A stretch of 64,000 bases of DNA, from NCBI RefSeq assembly GCF_024649945.1, contig NZ_JANKMS010000009.1:228336-292335 (forward strand), in the 5' to 3' direction. Numbering within the stretch: position 1 is the stretch's first letter; each line of letters begins with the position of its first letter. Below, one piece after another: positions 24,245 to 33,434 of this stretch. The notes below the pieces were generated by a model. It saw only the letters and a list, made by a program, of their open reading frames with translations. It ran no database searches and was not told the DNA's origin. This DNA comes from Flavobacterium panacis (GTDB taxonomy: Bacteria > Bacteroidota > Bacteroidia > Flavobacteriales > Flavobacteriaceae). The position numbers and the translations under genes were made by a program.

Positions 24245-26152
24245 ATGAAAAACCTTTTTTGCGCATTATTTTTATTCTTAATCAGCTTCACTTCCTTCGC
24301 TCAAAAAAGCGCTTATCCTATACTTTCTGTTCCTGACAGTTTAAAGCAAAATGCAGATGCTATTCTTCGTTTAGATCAGATGGATATTGTTATTACTTCA
24401 CAAAGAAGTATGAATATTAAAGTCCAAAGAGTTGTTTCTGTTTTAAATGAAAAAGGATTAGAAGATATTGCTTCTTATCAGCATTATGATAAAACAACTT
24501 CGATAAAAAATATTGAAGCAATAGTTTATGATGTATTAGGAAACGAAATAAAGAAAATTAAACGAAAAGATTTTAAAGACCAGAGCGCAGTAGGCGGCAG
24601 TACACTTTTTTCAGATAGTCGAGTGCTTTATTTAAATTATACTCCTGTATCGTATCCTTTTACAATTGCGTATACTAGCGAAATCGAAACTTCCAATACT
24701 GCATTTATACCCAAATGGTATTTTATTGGCGGTTATAATTTGAGTGTAGAAAAATGTGTTCTGAATGTTACTTATCCAAAAGGATTGGGCTTTAAGAAAA
24801 AAGAGTTTCAATTTAATCACTTCAATATACAAAAAACTGCAGATACAGATACTAATTTGAGTTATGTCGCAACAAATATAGTTGCTCAAAGACAAGAAGA
24901 TTTGAGTCCGTCTCCTTCCGATCTTTTTCCTAAAATCATGATGGGATTAGAAAATTTTCATTTGGAAGGAGTTGACGGAAATGCTACTACTTGGGAGGCA
25001 TTTGGTAAATGGTATGGTGATAAAATCTTAACAGGAACGACTGTTTTGCCAGATGAAACAAAAGCAAAAATCAAAGCTTTGGTTGGAAACGAAACAGATC
25101 CAATTAAAAAGGCTAAAATCATTTACGATTATATGCAAAAAAAATCGCGATATGTAAATATTGCAATCGGTATTGGCGGTTGGAAACCTATGTTGGCCAA
25201 CGACGTTGATCGTTTAGGATATGGCGACTGTAAAGCATTATCAAATTACACCAAAGCACTTTTGCAGGTTGTAGATGTTCCATCTTATAATACTATTTTG
25301 TATGGCGATCGTTACAAATCAGATATTCAGTCAGATTTTGTTTCGATGCAAGGAAATCATATGATTTTGGCAATTCCTAATAAGGATAATTATATCTGGC
25401 TAGAATGCACAAGTCAAGATGATCCGTTTGGATATCAAGGAACTTTTACCGATGATCGTGATGTTTTGGTTGTAAAACCAGAAGGAGGAGAAATTGTACG
25501 AACTAAAATCTACGATGATAAAGGAAATATACAAGATGGAAAAGGAGTGTATACGATCGATCAAACAGGAAATTTTTCTGGTGTTTTAAAAATTGCCTCA
25601 CAAGGGAGCGTTTATGCAAGTAAATCTCGTGTAGAAACGATGCAACCAAATGAGAAAGAAGAACATTATAAAGAGTATTGGAATAATATCAATAATTTGA
25701 AATTAGGAAAAATCACTTTTACCAACGATAAAGAAAATATTCGTTTTATCGAAGATGTTCAGTTAAGCGCGGCCAATTACGGAACACTTTCTGGAAATAA
25801 AATGATGTTTGTTGTTGATGCTTTTAATCAATATACAGGAAATGTAAAACGAATTAGAAACCGTAAAAATCCATTCCAAATTCAGCGTGGTTATTTAGAT
25901 ACTGATGAAATTGAGATCAATCTTCCTCAGGGTTTCAGTATTGAATTTCTACCCCAAAATTATGAATTGAAAGGTAAGTTTGGTGAATATAAAACCGAGA
26001 TTGTAAAAAACGATGCAAACAAACTTACTTACAAAAGATCTATGTTTTTAAACAAAGGAAAATACTCGAACAAAGAATACGACGAATACCGATTGTTTAT
26101 GGAACAAGTATCCAGAAATGATAATGCCAAAATAATACTCACCAAGAATTAA
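24245..26152 (+). CDS. DUF3857 / transglutaminase-like exported protein 1
   Basis: A 635-residue protein with a signal peptide (MKNLFCALFLFLISFTSFAQ). Residues about 50-220 are a DUF3857 beta domain; about 260-400 a transglutaminase-like cysteine protease fold with Cys329 in YGDCKALS and His372 in QGNHMILA; the acidic third residue is likely Glu387 in WLECTSQ. The C-terminal part is a second beta domain. The catalytic Cys and His are present, so this copy could be an active enzyme on a cell-wall or polysaccharide-linked substrate. It is first of three paralogues in a row, with 31 bases before the next. Confidence 0.88.
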   Translation: MKNLFCALFLFLISFTSFAQKSAYPILSVPDSLKQNADAILRLDQMDIVITSQRSMNIKVQRVVSVLNEKGLEDIASYQHYDKTTSIKNIEAIVYDVLGNEIKKIKRKDFKDQSAVGGSTLFSDSRVLYLNYTPVSYPFTIAYTSEIETSNTAFIPKWYFIGGYNLSVEKCVLNVTYPKGLGFKKKEFQFNHFNIQKTADTDTNLSYVATNIVAQRQEDLSPSPSDLFPKIMMGLENFHLEGVDGNATTWEAFGKWYGDKILTGTTVLPDETKAKIKALVGNETDPIKKAKIIYDYMQKKSRYVNIAIGIGGWKPMLANDVDRLGYGDCKALSNYTKALLQVVDVPSYNTILYGDRYKSDIQSDFVSMQGNHMILAIPNKDNYIWLECTSQDDPFGYQGTFTDDRDVLVVKPEGGEIVRTKIYDDKGNIQDGKGVYTIDQTGNFSGVLKIASQGSVYASKSRVETMQPNEKEEHYKEYWNNINNLKLGKITFTNDKENIRFIEDVQLSAANYGTLSGNKMMFVVDAFNQYTGNVKRIRNRKNPFQIQRGYLDTDEIEINLPQGFSIEFLPQNYELKGKFGEYKTEIVKNDANKLTYKRSMFLNKGKYSNKEYDEYRLFMEQVSRNDNAKIILTKN

Positions 26153-26183
26153 AATCAACCAAAAACTGACCAAAAAATTACCA

Positions 26184-28196
26184 ATGAAAATTATAAATCT
26201 TATCTGCTTGTCTGCATTTCTTTTGCTGACAACAAATTTAACCGCTCAGGAATTTAGATTAGGAAAAGTATCTATTGCAGAATTACAACAGAAAGTGCAT
26301 CCTAAAGACTCTTCGGCTCCAGCTGCTATTTTGTACAAAAAAGGTGTGTCCAGAATGGAGTTTGACCAGAATGACGGTTTTTATATGATGACTGATGTAG
26401 AAACCCGTATTAAAATTTATAAGAAAGAAGGTTATGAATGGGCCAATCAAAATGTTTGGTATTATAATACAACTAATCTTAAAGAAAAGGTCTTTTTTAC
26501 AGATGCTGTTACTTATAATCTGGTAGATGGTAAAATAGAAAAAACAAAATTGAAAAGTGATGGATCTTTTGATGAAATACTTTCTAAATACAGAGGTCAA
26601 AAAAAGATCACAATGCCAAATGTAAAAGAAGGTTCTGTAATAGAATTTCGTTATACAATCAGATGTCCAAATGAAGGAATTATTCGTGACTGGGATTTTC
26701 AAAGTTCTATCCCTGTAAACTATTCTGAGTTTAAAGTAGCGTATCCTGAATATTATGTTTTTAAACCAAGACAAAAAGGGTACCTATTTCCGAAAGTTAT
26801 AACTTCAAAAGGGCCTAAATCAATTACGATATCCAGTAAAGAAAGGGGAAATGGATATGTTTCTAAAACTAGTTTCTCAACAGATAAAATCGATTATATT
26901 GAAACTGAAGTTACTTATGTAGCTCAGGATTATCCAGCATTGAAAGATGAAAGTTATGTCAATAATATCAATAACTACAATGCAAGTGTAGAGCATGAGT
27001 TAGCATTGACACATTTTCCTAATAGTGGAATAAAAGAATATGCAACAGATTGGAATTCGGTTGTAAGAACAATTTACGAATACGAAGACTTTGGTCCAGA
27101 ATTAAATAAAACAGGTTATTTTGAAGAAGATCTGAAGAAACTTCTGGCAGACAAAAATAATCAAGACGAAAAGATCTTGGCTATATTGAATCATGTAAAA
27201 TCCAATATTAAATGGAACGGTTACATGGGGTACGGTTGCGATAATGGAGTTAAAAAGACTTATAAAGAGAAAACGGGAAATATTGCAGATATCAACTTAA
27301 TGCTAACGGCAATGCTGCGTTATTCTGGTTTAACTGCAAACCCAGTCTTAGTAAGTACACGTTCAAACGGAATTGCATTGTTTCCAAACAGAAATGCTTT
27401 TAATTATGTGATTGCAGCAGTAGAAACTCCAAACGGGTTTATTTTATTAGACGCAAGCGATAAATATTCGACACCAAATATTCTTCCTTTTAGAACATTA
27501 AACTGGTTGGGAAGATTAATTAGAAAAGACGGATCTTCACAAGAAATAGATTTAATGCCTAAAAAAACATCAAATGACATTGTTTTTATGAATTATGATA
27601 TTGATGCTCAAGGAAAAGTTGCCGGAAAAACCAGAAGGCAATGTTCTGATTATAATGCGATGATTGCTAGAGTAAATTTTGAAAAGCTGAAAGAAGAAGA
27701 GTATTTGGAAAAACTAGAAAATAATAGTGGCAAAATCGAAATTAGCGAATATTCAAGAACAAATGAGAAGGATTTATTAGCTCCAACTGTAGAAACCTAT
27801 TCTTTTACAGGAAATAATTTATGTGAACTTATTGGAGATAAAATATATGTAAATCCGATGTTGTTTTTTACTCATGATAAAAATCCTTTTAAGCAGGAAG
27901 TAAGAGAATATCCAGTAGACTTTGGTTATCCGTTTTTAGATAAGTACAGTATCACAATCAAAATTCCTGATGGTTTTACAGCTGAAACACTTCCGACTCC
28001 AGTAAATTTTAATATGGAAAATAATTTGGGAAGCTTTAAATTTAATATAGCAGCAAATGAAAATGTTTTACAGCTAAGTATTGCACATCAAATTAATGAA
28101 GCCATCGTTGCAACAGAACAATATGACATGTTAAAGGAGTTTTATAAAAGCTTAATTGCAAAGCAAACAGAAAAGATTGTTTTAAAACGTATTTAA
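26184..28196 (+). CDS. DUF3857 exported protein 2, transglutaminase fold lacking Cys and His
   Basis: A 670-residue protein with signal peptide (LICLSAFLLLTTNLTAQ). It has the DUF3857 and transglutaminase-like layout of the upstream gene, but the YGDCKALS motif is TGNIADIN here, so Ile367 replaces the catalytic Cys, and the His motif is FNYVIA. The Asp motif LLDASDKYSTPN remains. It is therefore probably a non-catalytic, ligand-binding or structural paralogue. It is much closer to the downstream gene, sharing LGKVSIAELQQKV and KDSSAPAAIL. The stop is 1 base before the next ATG. Confidence 0.88.
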   Translation: MKIINLICLSAFLLLTTNLTAQEFRLGKVSIAELQQKVHPKDSSAPAAILYKKGVSRMEFDQNDGFYMMTDVETRIKIYKKEGYEWANQNVWYYNTTNLKEKVFFTDAVTYNLVDGKIEKTKLKSDGSFDEILSKYRGQKKITMPNVKEGSVIEFRYTIRCPNEGIIRDWDFQSSIPVNYSEFKVAYPEYYVFKPRQKGYLFPKVITSKGPKSITISSKERGNGYVSKTSFSTDKIDYIETEVTYVAQDYPALKDESYVNNINNYNASVEHELALTHFPNSGIKEYATDWNSVVRTIYEYEDFGPELNKTGYFEEDLKKLLADKNNQDEKILAILNHVKSNIKWNGYMGYGCDNGVKKTYKEKTGNIADINLMLTAMLRYSGLTANPVLVSTRSNGIALFPNRNAFNYVIAAVETPNGFILLDASDKYSTPNILPFRTLNWLGRLIRKDGSSQEIDLMPKKTSNDIVFMNYDIDAQGKVAGKTRRQCSDYNAMIARVNFEKLKEEEYLEKLENNSGKIEISEYSRTNEKDLLAPTVETYSFTGNNLCELIGDKIYVNPMLFFTHDKNPFKQEVREYPVDFGYPFLDKYSITIKIPDGFTAETLPTPVNFNMENNLGSFKFNIAANENVLQLSIAHQINEAIVATEQYDMLKEFYKSLIAKQTEKIVLKRI

Positions 28197-28197
28197 G

Positions 28198-30189
28198 ATG
28201 AAACAAAGATTTGTCCTGATTTGTATTGCATTATTTTGGAGTACAATAAACAGCAATGCCCAAAAATATGAACTTGGAAAAGTAACTGTTGCCGAACTGC
28301 AGGAAAAAGTAAATCCTGCAGATTCTTCTGCACCTGCAGCCATTTTATTCAAAAAAGGAAAAACCGTTTTTTCTTATAATAACAAAGTGGGTTTTTCGGC
28401 TATTCATACTTATGAATTTAAAATTAAAATTTATAAAAAAGAAGGATTAAAATGGGCCGATCAAAAAGTACATTATTATGTGGGCTATCAAAACTTAAAT
28501 GAAGATTTATTGGAGTTTTCGAATGTAGTGACTTATAATTTGGAAGATGGTAAAGTGACTAAAACAAAACTTGAAAGTCAGGGAGCATTTAAGAAAAAAA
28601 TAAATGAATACTGGAATGAAAAGACAATCACACTACCTAATGTTAAAGTCGGCTCTATCATTGAATATAAATATGTCTTAAAGTCGGAAAATATTGGTGA
28701 GTTTCCCGATTTTGATTTCCAATTTGATATTCCGGTAAATTATTTTGAATACAAAACAGAGTTTCCGGAGTTTTATATCTATAAAACTCTTTTGGTTGGA
28801 AAAAACAAAATAGAAAGTGACTCGAAACTTACAAATGGAAATCAAAGTTTTGATAATGATTATGGACAGACTCGAAGTTTGACATACAAACAAATTGATG
28901 CTTTCTATTCGGGGAAAAATATTCCGGCTCTGGTAGAAGAACCTTATGTTAATAATATAGAAAATTACAGAGGATCTATTAAACACGAGTTAGAATGTAT
29001 TCGAATGCCAGAGCAACCCGTTAAAGATTTTACGATTACTTGGGAAGGTGTTGCAACCTCTATTTTTAAGGATGAAAATTTTGGAAAAGAACTTAATAAA
29101 AAAGATTTTCTGCTAGAAGACGTCAAGAAACTATTGACAAATGTCGAGTCTTTAGAAGAAAGAACCAATATCATCTTTAAGTTCGTTCAAAACAAGATGA
29201 ACTGGAACGAGATGAATAGTTGTTTCTCAAAAAAGGGAGTTGAAAAAGCATACAAAGATCAGACTGGAAATGTAGCGGAGATTAATTTCATATTAATCAA
29301 TATGCTCAAGTTGGCTGGAGTAGATGCCAATCCGGTTTTGGTAAGTACTATTGAAAATGGTATACCAGTTTATCCAACAAGAACAGGATTTAATTACTTA
29401 ATTGCATCTGCGGAAATAAACGAAAAACAAATCCTACTTGATGCTTCCAGAAAATATACTTCACCGAACATACTTCCGCTGAATATCTTAAACTGGAAAG
29501 GAAGATTGATTAAAAGTAATGGTGTTTCCAAAGAAATTGATTTGGTTCCGAATACTGCTTCTAAAGAAAATGCTAGTATTACTGCTGTCATCAATGCGAA
29601 TGGAAAAATAGATGGAAAAATCAGAATTCATCGTACAGATTATGACGCATATAGATTCCGAATTCAGAATGCGGCTAAAAATCAGGAGAATTATATCGAT
29701 AAGTTAGAGCAGCAGTTAGGCGATTTGAAAATCTCAGACTATTCTATCACTAATAAAACGACCAATCTTTCAGATCCAATTACCGAAACATTTGCTTTTG
29801 AAGGTAATAATTTTGTAGAAAGCATTGGTGGAAAATTGTTCATAAATCCGATGTTGTTTTATACAAAGAACAAAAATCCTTTTACACAGGAAAAAAGGCA
29901 AATGGGAATTTATTTTGGTTATCCAAGTCAGGAAAAATATCTTATTACTTTTGAAATTCCAGAAGGTTATGTTGTTGAAACGCTTCCGGCACCAGCAAGA
30001 TATTCGCTTCAGGATAGTTCTATTGCCTTGATGATGAATATCCGAAATGATGGAAATAAAATACAGTTTAGTTTTTCTAAAGACATAAACCGTAGTATTT
30101 TTGCGGCAGAAGACTATGAATCTTTGAAAATGCTTTTTCAAAAGATGATCATAAGTCTTGATCAAAAAATTGTTCTAAAAAAAGTTTAA
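28198..30189 (+). CDS. DUF3857 exported protein 3, transglutaminase fold lacking Cys and His
   Basis: A 663-residue paralogue of the gene before it, with a signal peptide (ICIALFWSTINSNAQ). The Cys position is Val359 in TGNVAEINF and the His region is FNYLIAS; LLDASRKYTSPNILP is kept. It shares the loss of catalytic residues with the middle gene, which indicates duplication after that loss. Translation is probably coupled to the upstream gene (1 base apart) and the mazG-like gene follows 3 bases after the stop. Confidence 0.88.
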   Translation: MKQRFVLICIALFWSTINSNAQKYELGKVTVAELQEKVNPADSSAPAAILFKKGKTVFSYNNKVGFSAIHTYEFKIKIYKKEGLKWADQKVHYYVGYQNLNEDLLEFSNVVTYNLEDGKVTKTKLESQGAFKKKINEYWNEKTITLPNVKVGSIIEYKYVLKSENIGEFPDFDFQFDIPVNYFEYKTEFPEFYIYKTLLVGKNKIESDSKLTNGNQSFDNDYGQTRSLTYKQIDAFYSGKNIPALVEEPYVNNIENYRGSIKHELECIRMPEQPVKDFTITWEGVATSIFKDENFGKELNKKDFLLEDVKKLLTNVESLEERTNIIFKFVQNKMNWNEMNSCFSKKGVEKAYKDQTGNVAEINFILINMLKLAGVDANPVLVSTIENGIPVYPTRTGFNYLIASAEINEKQILLDASRKYTSPNILPLNILNWKGRLIKSNGVSKEIDLVPNTASKENASITAVINANGKIDGKIRIHRTDYDAYRFRIQNAAKNQENYIDKLEQQLGDLKISDYSITNKTTNLSDPITETFAFEGNNFVESIGGKLFINPMLFYTKNKNPFTQEKRQMGIYFGYPSQEKYLITFEIPEGYVVETLPAPARYSLQDSSIALMMNIRNDGNKIQFSFSKDINRSIFAAEDYESLKMLFQKMIISLDQKIVLKKV

Positions 30190-30192
30190 AAA

Positions 30193-30519
30193 ATGGATTT
30201 GAAAAACGCACAGTTAGACGTAGATACCTGGATAAAAGAACACGGTGTTCGTTATTTTAACGAATTAACCAATATGGCACAACTTACAGAAGAAGTTGGT
30301 GAAGTAGCCAGAATTATTGCACGTCGTTATGGAGAACAATCGGAAAAAGAAAGCGATAAAAATAAAGATTTAGGAGAAGAATTAGCCGATGTTGTTTTTG
30401 TGGTTTTATGTTTGGCCAATCAAACGGGAATCGATTTACAAGCTGCTTTTGATAAAAAAATGGACTTGAAATCGGTTAGAGATAAAGATCGTCACAAAAA
30501 CAACGATAAATTGAAATAA
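30193..30519 (+). CDS. MazG-like nucleotide pyrophosphohydrolase
   Basis: A 108-residue all-alpha NTP pyrophosphohydrolase. The metal-binding residues are visible as LTEEVGEVARIIARR (about 30-44) and the EELADVVF segment (about 63-70), the ExxE...ExxD pattern of the MazG family. Such short forms hydrolyse non-canonical or excess nucleoside triphosphates. It starts 3 bases after the third DUF3857 gene and probably shares its transcript, though the functions seem unrelated. Confidence 0.88.
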   Translation: MDLKNAQLDVDTWIKEHGVRYFNELTNMAQLTEEVGEVARIIARRYGEQSEKESDKNKDLGEELADVVFVVLCLANQTGIDLQAAFDKKMDLKSVRDKDRHKNNDKLK

Positions 30520-30617
30520 TTGTGAAATTTTAACGCAGATTTTGATTTACGGGCGAGGAGTGGTAAATTGCACGCTTGGATTATGTCACTCATAATTCGC
30601 AACTCATAACTAATATC

Positions 30618-31847
30618 ATGAATTTAAAATTAAGCACGAATTCAATATTCACTATTGATGATTCGCAACTCAATATCACAGGTTCTAAAAGTGAAACCAA
30701 CCGCTTATTATTATTAAAAGCGTTATTCCCAAATATTACTTTAGCCAATACTTCAAATTCAGATGACAGCGAAGTAATGCAGAAAGCATTAATTGGTAAT
30801 GACGAAATTGTAGACATTCATCACGCAGGAACTGCCATGCGTTTTCTAACTGCTTATTTTTCTGTTAACGAAGGAAGAGAAGTCGTTTTAACAGGATCAA
30901 GTAGAATGCAGGAACGTCCAATCAAAATTTTGGTTGAAGCTTTGGCTCAGTTAGGAGTTGAGATTTCTTATGAAAAAGAAGAGGGTTATCCGCCAATCCG
31001 AATCAAAGGGAAAAAAGTTACGGCTTCAAAAGTAAACTTGGCAGCCAATGTAAGCAGTCAATATATTTCTGCACTTTTATTAGTGGCTTCAAAATTGGAT
31101 AATGGTTTAGAACTGACGTTAGAAGGTGAAATTACTTCAATTCCTTATATCAAAATGACTTTGGCTTTGCTGAATGATTTAGATATTAAAACCAATTTTG
31201 AAGGAAATGTAATTAAAGTTTTCCCTAAAGAATCAGTCGAATCAAAAGAAATGGTTGTAGAATCTGATTGGAGTTCGGCTTCTTATTTCTTTAGTTTAGT
31301 GGCTTTATCAGATGCTGCAAAAATAACATTGAGCAGTTATAAAGAAAACAGTCTTCAAGGAGATTCAGAATTAGTTTCTCTTTATCAAAAAATGGGTGTG
31401 AAAACAACTTTCCAAGGCAATAAAATGACGTTGGAAAAAGTGGCAGGATTCAATTATCAAGATGTAAATTTTGAATTGAATAATACACCAGACATCGCAC
31501 AGACAATCGTTGTGACTTGTTTAGGTTTAGGAATCGGATGCCACTTAACAGGACTTCATACTTTAAAAATTAAAGAAACAGACCGTCTTGAAGCTTTAAA
31601 AACGGAGCTAACTAAATTAGGGGCAAATATTTCTGTGACTAATGACAGTTTAACTTTAGTAAAATCAGATGATATAAAACACGATGTTCATATTGCAACT
31701 TACAATGATCACAGAATGGCAATGGCATTTGCACCGCTAGCCATCAAAGTTCCAATTATTATTGATGACGCAGAAGTAGTTTCAAAATCATACCCAGATT
31801 TCTGGAACGATTTGAAAGCTTTGAATTTCCAAATCTCAGAATTGTAA
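30618..31847 (+). CDS. aroA: 3-phosphoshikimate 1-carboxyvinyltransferase (EPSP synthase)
   Basis: A 409-residue enzyme of the shikimate pathway, joining phosphoenolpyruvate to shikimate 3-phosphate. The start ATG 30618 gives MNLKLSTNSIFTID; the ORF is open 42 bases further up, but those bases are not family-like. Motifs: GSKSETNRLLLLKAL near 25, HAGTAMRFLTAYF near 68, KETDRLEAL near 320, DHRMAMAFAPL near 360. The last nine codons are duplicated downstream as part of a 95-bp tandem repeat. The other aromatic genes are 12 kb away. Confidence 0.94.
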   Translation: MNLKLSTNSIFTIDDSQLNITGSKSETNRLLLLKALFPNITLANTSNSDDSEVMQKALIGNDEIVDIHHAGTAMRFLTAYFSVNEGREVVLTGSSRMQERPIKILVEALAQLGVEISYEKEEGYPPIRIKGKKVTASKVNLAANVSSQYISALLLVASKLDNGLELTLEGEITSIPYIKMTLALLNDLDIKTNFEGNVIKVFPKESVESKEMVVESDWSSASYFFSLVALSDAAKITLSSYKENSLQGDSELVSLYQKMGVKTTFQGNKMTLEKVAGFNYQDVNFELNNTPDIAQTIVVTCLGLGIGCHLTGLHTLKIKETDRLEALKTELTKLGANISVTNDSLTLVKSDDIKHDVHIATYNDHRMAMAFAPLAIKVPIIIDDAEVVSKSYPDFWNDLKALNFQISEL

Positions 31848-32005
31848 AATTTGAACCATATAAGTTATATAAGTTCATTTAAATAAAAGTTAAATTCAAA
31901 GCTTGTAAAAAGGGATTGAATTTCCAAATTATAGAATTCTAAAATTTGAACCATATAAGTTATATAAGTTCATTTAAATAAAAGCTAATTTCAAAGCTTG
32001 TAAAA
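31821..32005 (+). repeat. tandem duplication of about 90 bp covering the aroA 3' end
   Basis: Unit 1 (31821-31910) and unit 2 (31916-32005) are nearly identical: TTGAATTTCCAAAT, then AGAATT, TAAAATTTGAACCATATAAG and so on to CAAAGCTTGTAAAA. Unit 1 includes the last codons and stop of aroA, so unit 2 holds a non-coding copy of them. Offset is 95 bases. Confidence 0.85.
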
Positions 32006-32106
32006 CATAGCCTCTGGTTTCAACCAGAGGTTTTTTTATATGCAGTTTTAAAAACCTGTCAGGTTTAAACAGGATACTAATATTAACTTATATAACTTAT
32101 ATGGTT
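31854..32106. repeat. ACCATATAAG inverted-repeat element B
   Basis: Left arms AACCATATAAGTTATATAAG at 31854-31873 and, by the tandem duplication, 31949-31968; right arm 32087-32106 is the perfect reverse complement. The middle holds a REP-like palindrome and an AAACCTGTCAGGTTT palindrome (32051-32066). Confidence 0.75.
32005..32037. repeat. single REP-like palindrome
   Basis: ACATAGCCTCTGGTTT plus CAACCAGAGG, followed by TTTTTTTA. It has the same ACATAGCC end and GGTTTCAACC core as the pairs at 11.3 and 18.9 kb, with a different stem, and its T run makes it a working terminator. Confidence 0.65.
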
Positions 32107-32219
32107 GAAAAATTTACTAATTTGCTTTAAAAAAGTTAAAATTAATTTAAATATTCGGTTTTTAACCCATCCAGAAACATCACAAAATCAAGGACTTTTG
32201 AAAATAAACGTCAAAACAC

Positions 32220-32251
32220 TTGACAACGCCTATCTCACAATCGTATATTTG
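32220..32251 (+). promoter_or_regulatory. queA promoter
   Basis: TTG at 32220-32222, 21 bases, TATATTTG at 32244-32251: a full match to the flavobacterial promoter, 64 bases before the queA start. Confidence 0.6.
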
Positions 32252-32314
32252 CAGTCGATTTAAAATTTTAGATAAAAAAGTCTAAGATTGATATTTTAAA
32301 ATCTAACTTCAAAT

Positions 32315-33364
32315 ATGAAATTATCACACTTCAATTTCAATTTACCGAAAGAACTTTTGGCTGAATTTCCAGCAGAAAACAGAGATGAATCTCGTTTAAT
32401 GGTAATTGACCGTAAAAAAAATACGATCGAACATAAAATGTTTAAAGACGTAATCAACTATTTTGATGACGGAGACGTTTTAATTCTTAACAATACAAAA
32501 GTTTTCCCTGCACGTTTGTATGGAAACAAAGAAAAAACGGGAGCTAGAATTGAGGTTTTCTTATTAAGAGAATTAAATTCTGAGCAAAGACTTTGGGATG
32601 TTTTAGTTGATCCAGCTAGAAAAATCCGTATTGGAAACAAACTTTACTTTGGTGATGACGATTCATTAGTGGCTGAGGTAATCGATAATACAACTTCTCG
32701 TGGTAGAACATTACGTTTCTTATATGATGGATCTTACGAAGAATTCAGAAACAAATTGACAGAACTTGGAGAAACTCCAATTCCTAAATACATCAACAGA
32801 GATGTTACTCCAGAAGATGCTGAAAGATACCAAACGATCTACGCAAAAGAAGAAGGAGCTGTAGCAGCACCAACTGCTGGTTTACACTTCTCAAAACATC
32901 TTTTGAAAAAATTAGAAATCAAAGGAGTGAACTTTGCTGAGGTAACTTTACACGTTGGTTTAGGAACTTTTAACCCAGTTGAGGTTGAAGATTTATCTAA
33001 ACACAAAATGGATTCTGAGGAATTGATCATTACTCAAGAAGCTTGTGATATCGTAAACGAAGGAAAAGCAAAGAGAAAACGTATTTGTGCAGTAGGAACA
33101 ACTTCTATGCGTGCAATCGAAAGTTCTGTTTCTTCTGCTAATACTTTAAATCCTTATGAAGGATGGACAAATAAATTTATTTTCCCTCCTCACGATTTCA
33201 GTATTGCAAACTGTATGATTACAAACTTCCACACACCAAAATCAACATTATTGATGATGATTTCTGCTTTCTGTGGACATGATTTAATGAAAAAAGCATA
33301 CGAAGAAGCAATCAAAGAAGGATACAAATTCTATTCTTACGGAGATGCGATGTTAATTCTGTAA
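32315..33364 (+). CDS. queA: S-adenosylmethionine:tRNA ribosyltransferase-isomerase
   Basis: A 349-residue enzyme of queuosine synthesis; it transfers and rearranges the ribosyl part of S-adenosylmethionine onto 7-aminomethyl-7-deazaguanine in tRNA. Family landmarks: MKLSHFNFNLPKELLAEFPA at the start, RLYGNKEKTGARIEVFLLRE near 70, GAVAAPTAGLHF near 185, VTLHVGLGTFNPV near 210 and the C-terminal NFHTPKSTLLMMISAF. Full length. Another queuosine gene, queE, lies at 59.4 kb. A terminator follows after 24 bases. Confidence 0.96.
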   Translation: MKLSHFNFNLPKELLAEFPAENRDESRLMVIDRKKNTIEHKMFKDVINYFDDGDVLILNNTKVFPARLYGNKEKTGARIEVFLLRELNSEQRLWDVLVDPARKIRIGNKLYFGDDDSLVAEVIDNTTSRGRTLRFLYDGSYEEFRNKLTELGETPIPKYINRDVTPEDAERYQTIYAKEEGAVAAPTAGLHFSKHLLKKLEIKGVNFAEVTLHVGLGTFNPVEVEDLSKHKMDSEELIITQEACDIVNEGKAKRKRICAVGTTSMRAIESSVSSANTLNPYEGWTNKFIFPPHDFSIANCMITNFHTPKSTLLMMISAFCGHDLMKKAYEEAIKEGYKFYSYGDAMLIL

Positions 33365-33388
33365 TCGGAATTAATTTTCAATATAAGA

Positions 33389-33423
33389 ACCCGATAGTTT
33401 TATATAAACTGTCGGGTTTTCTG
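33389..33423 (+). terminator. queA terminator
   Basis: AACCCGATAGTTT / AAACTGTCGGGTT stem with a TATAT-type loop, ending in TTTTCTGTTTTT. Confidence 0.8.
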
Positions 33424-33434
33424 TTTTTATGAAT

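Noticed and set aside
26283..26774. 163-codon minus-strand ORF inside the second DUF3857 gene
   Set aside because: Shadow of a real gene: rich in Phe, Ile and Tyr, with no family resemblance; the plus frame is clearly coding.
31821..32106. CRISPR-like array at the direct repeats
   Set aside because: Only two units, 90 bases long with a 5-base gap; this is a tandem duplication with no spacers or cas genes.
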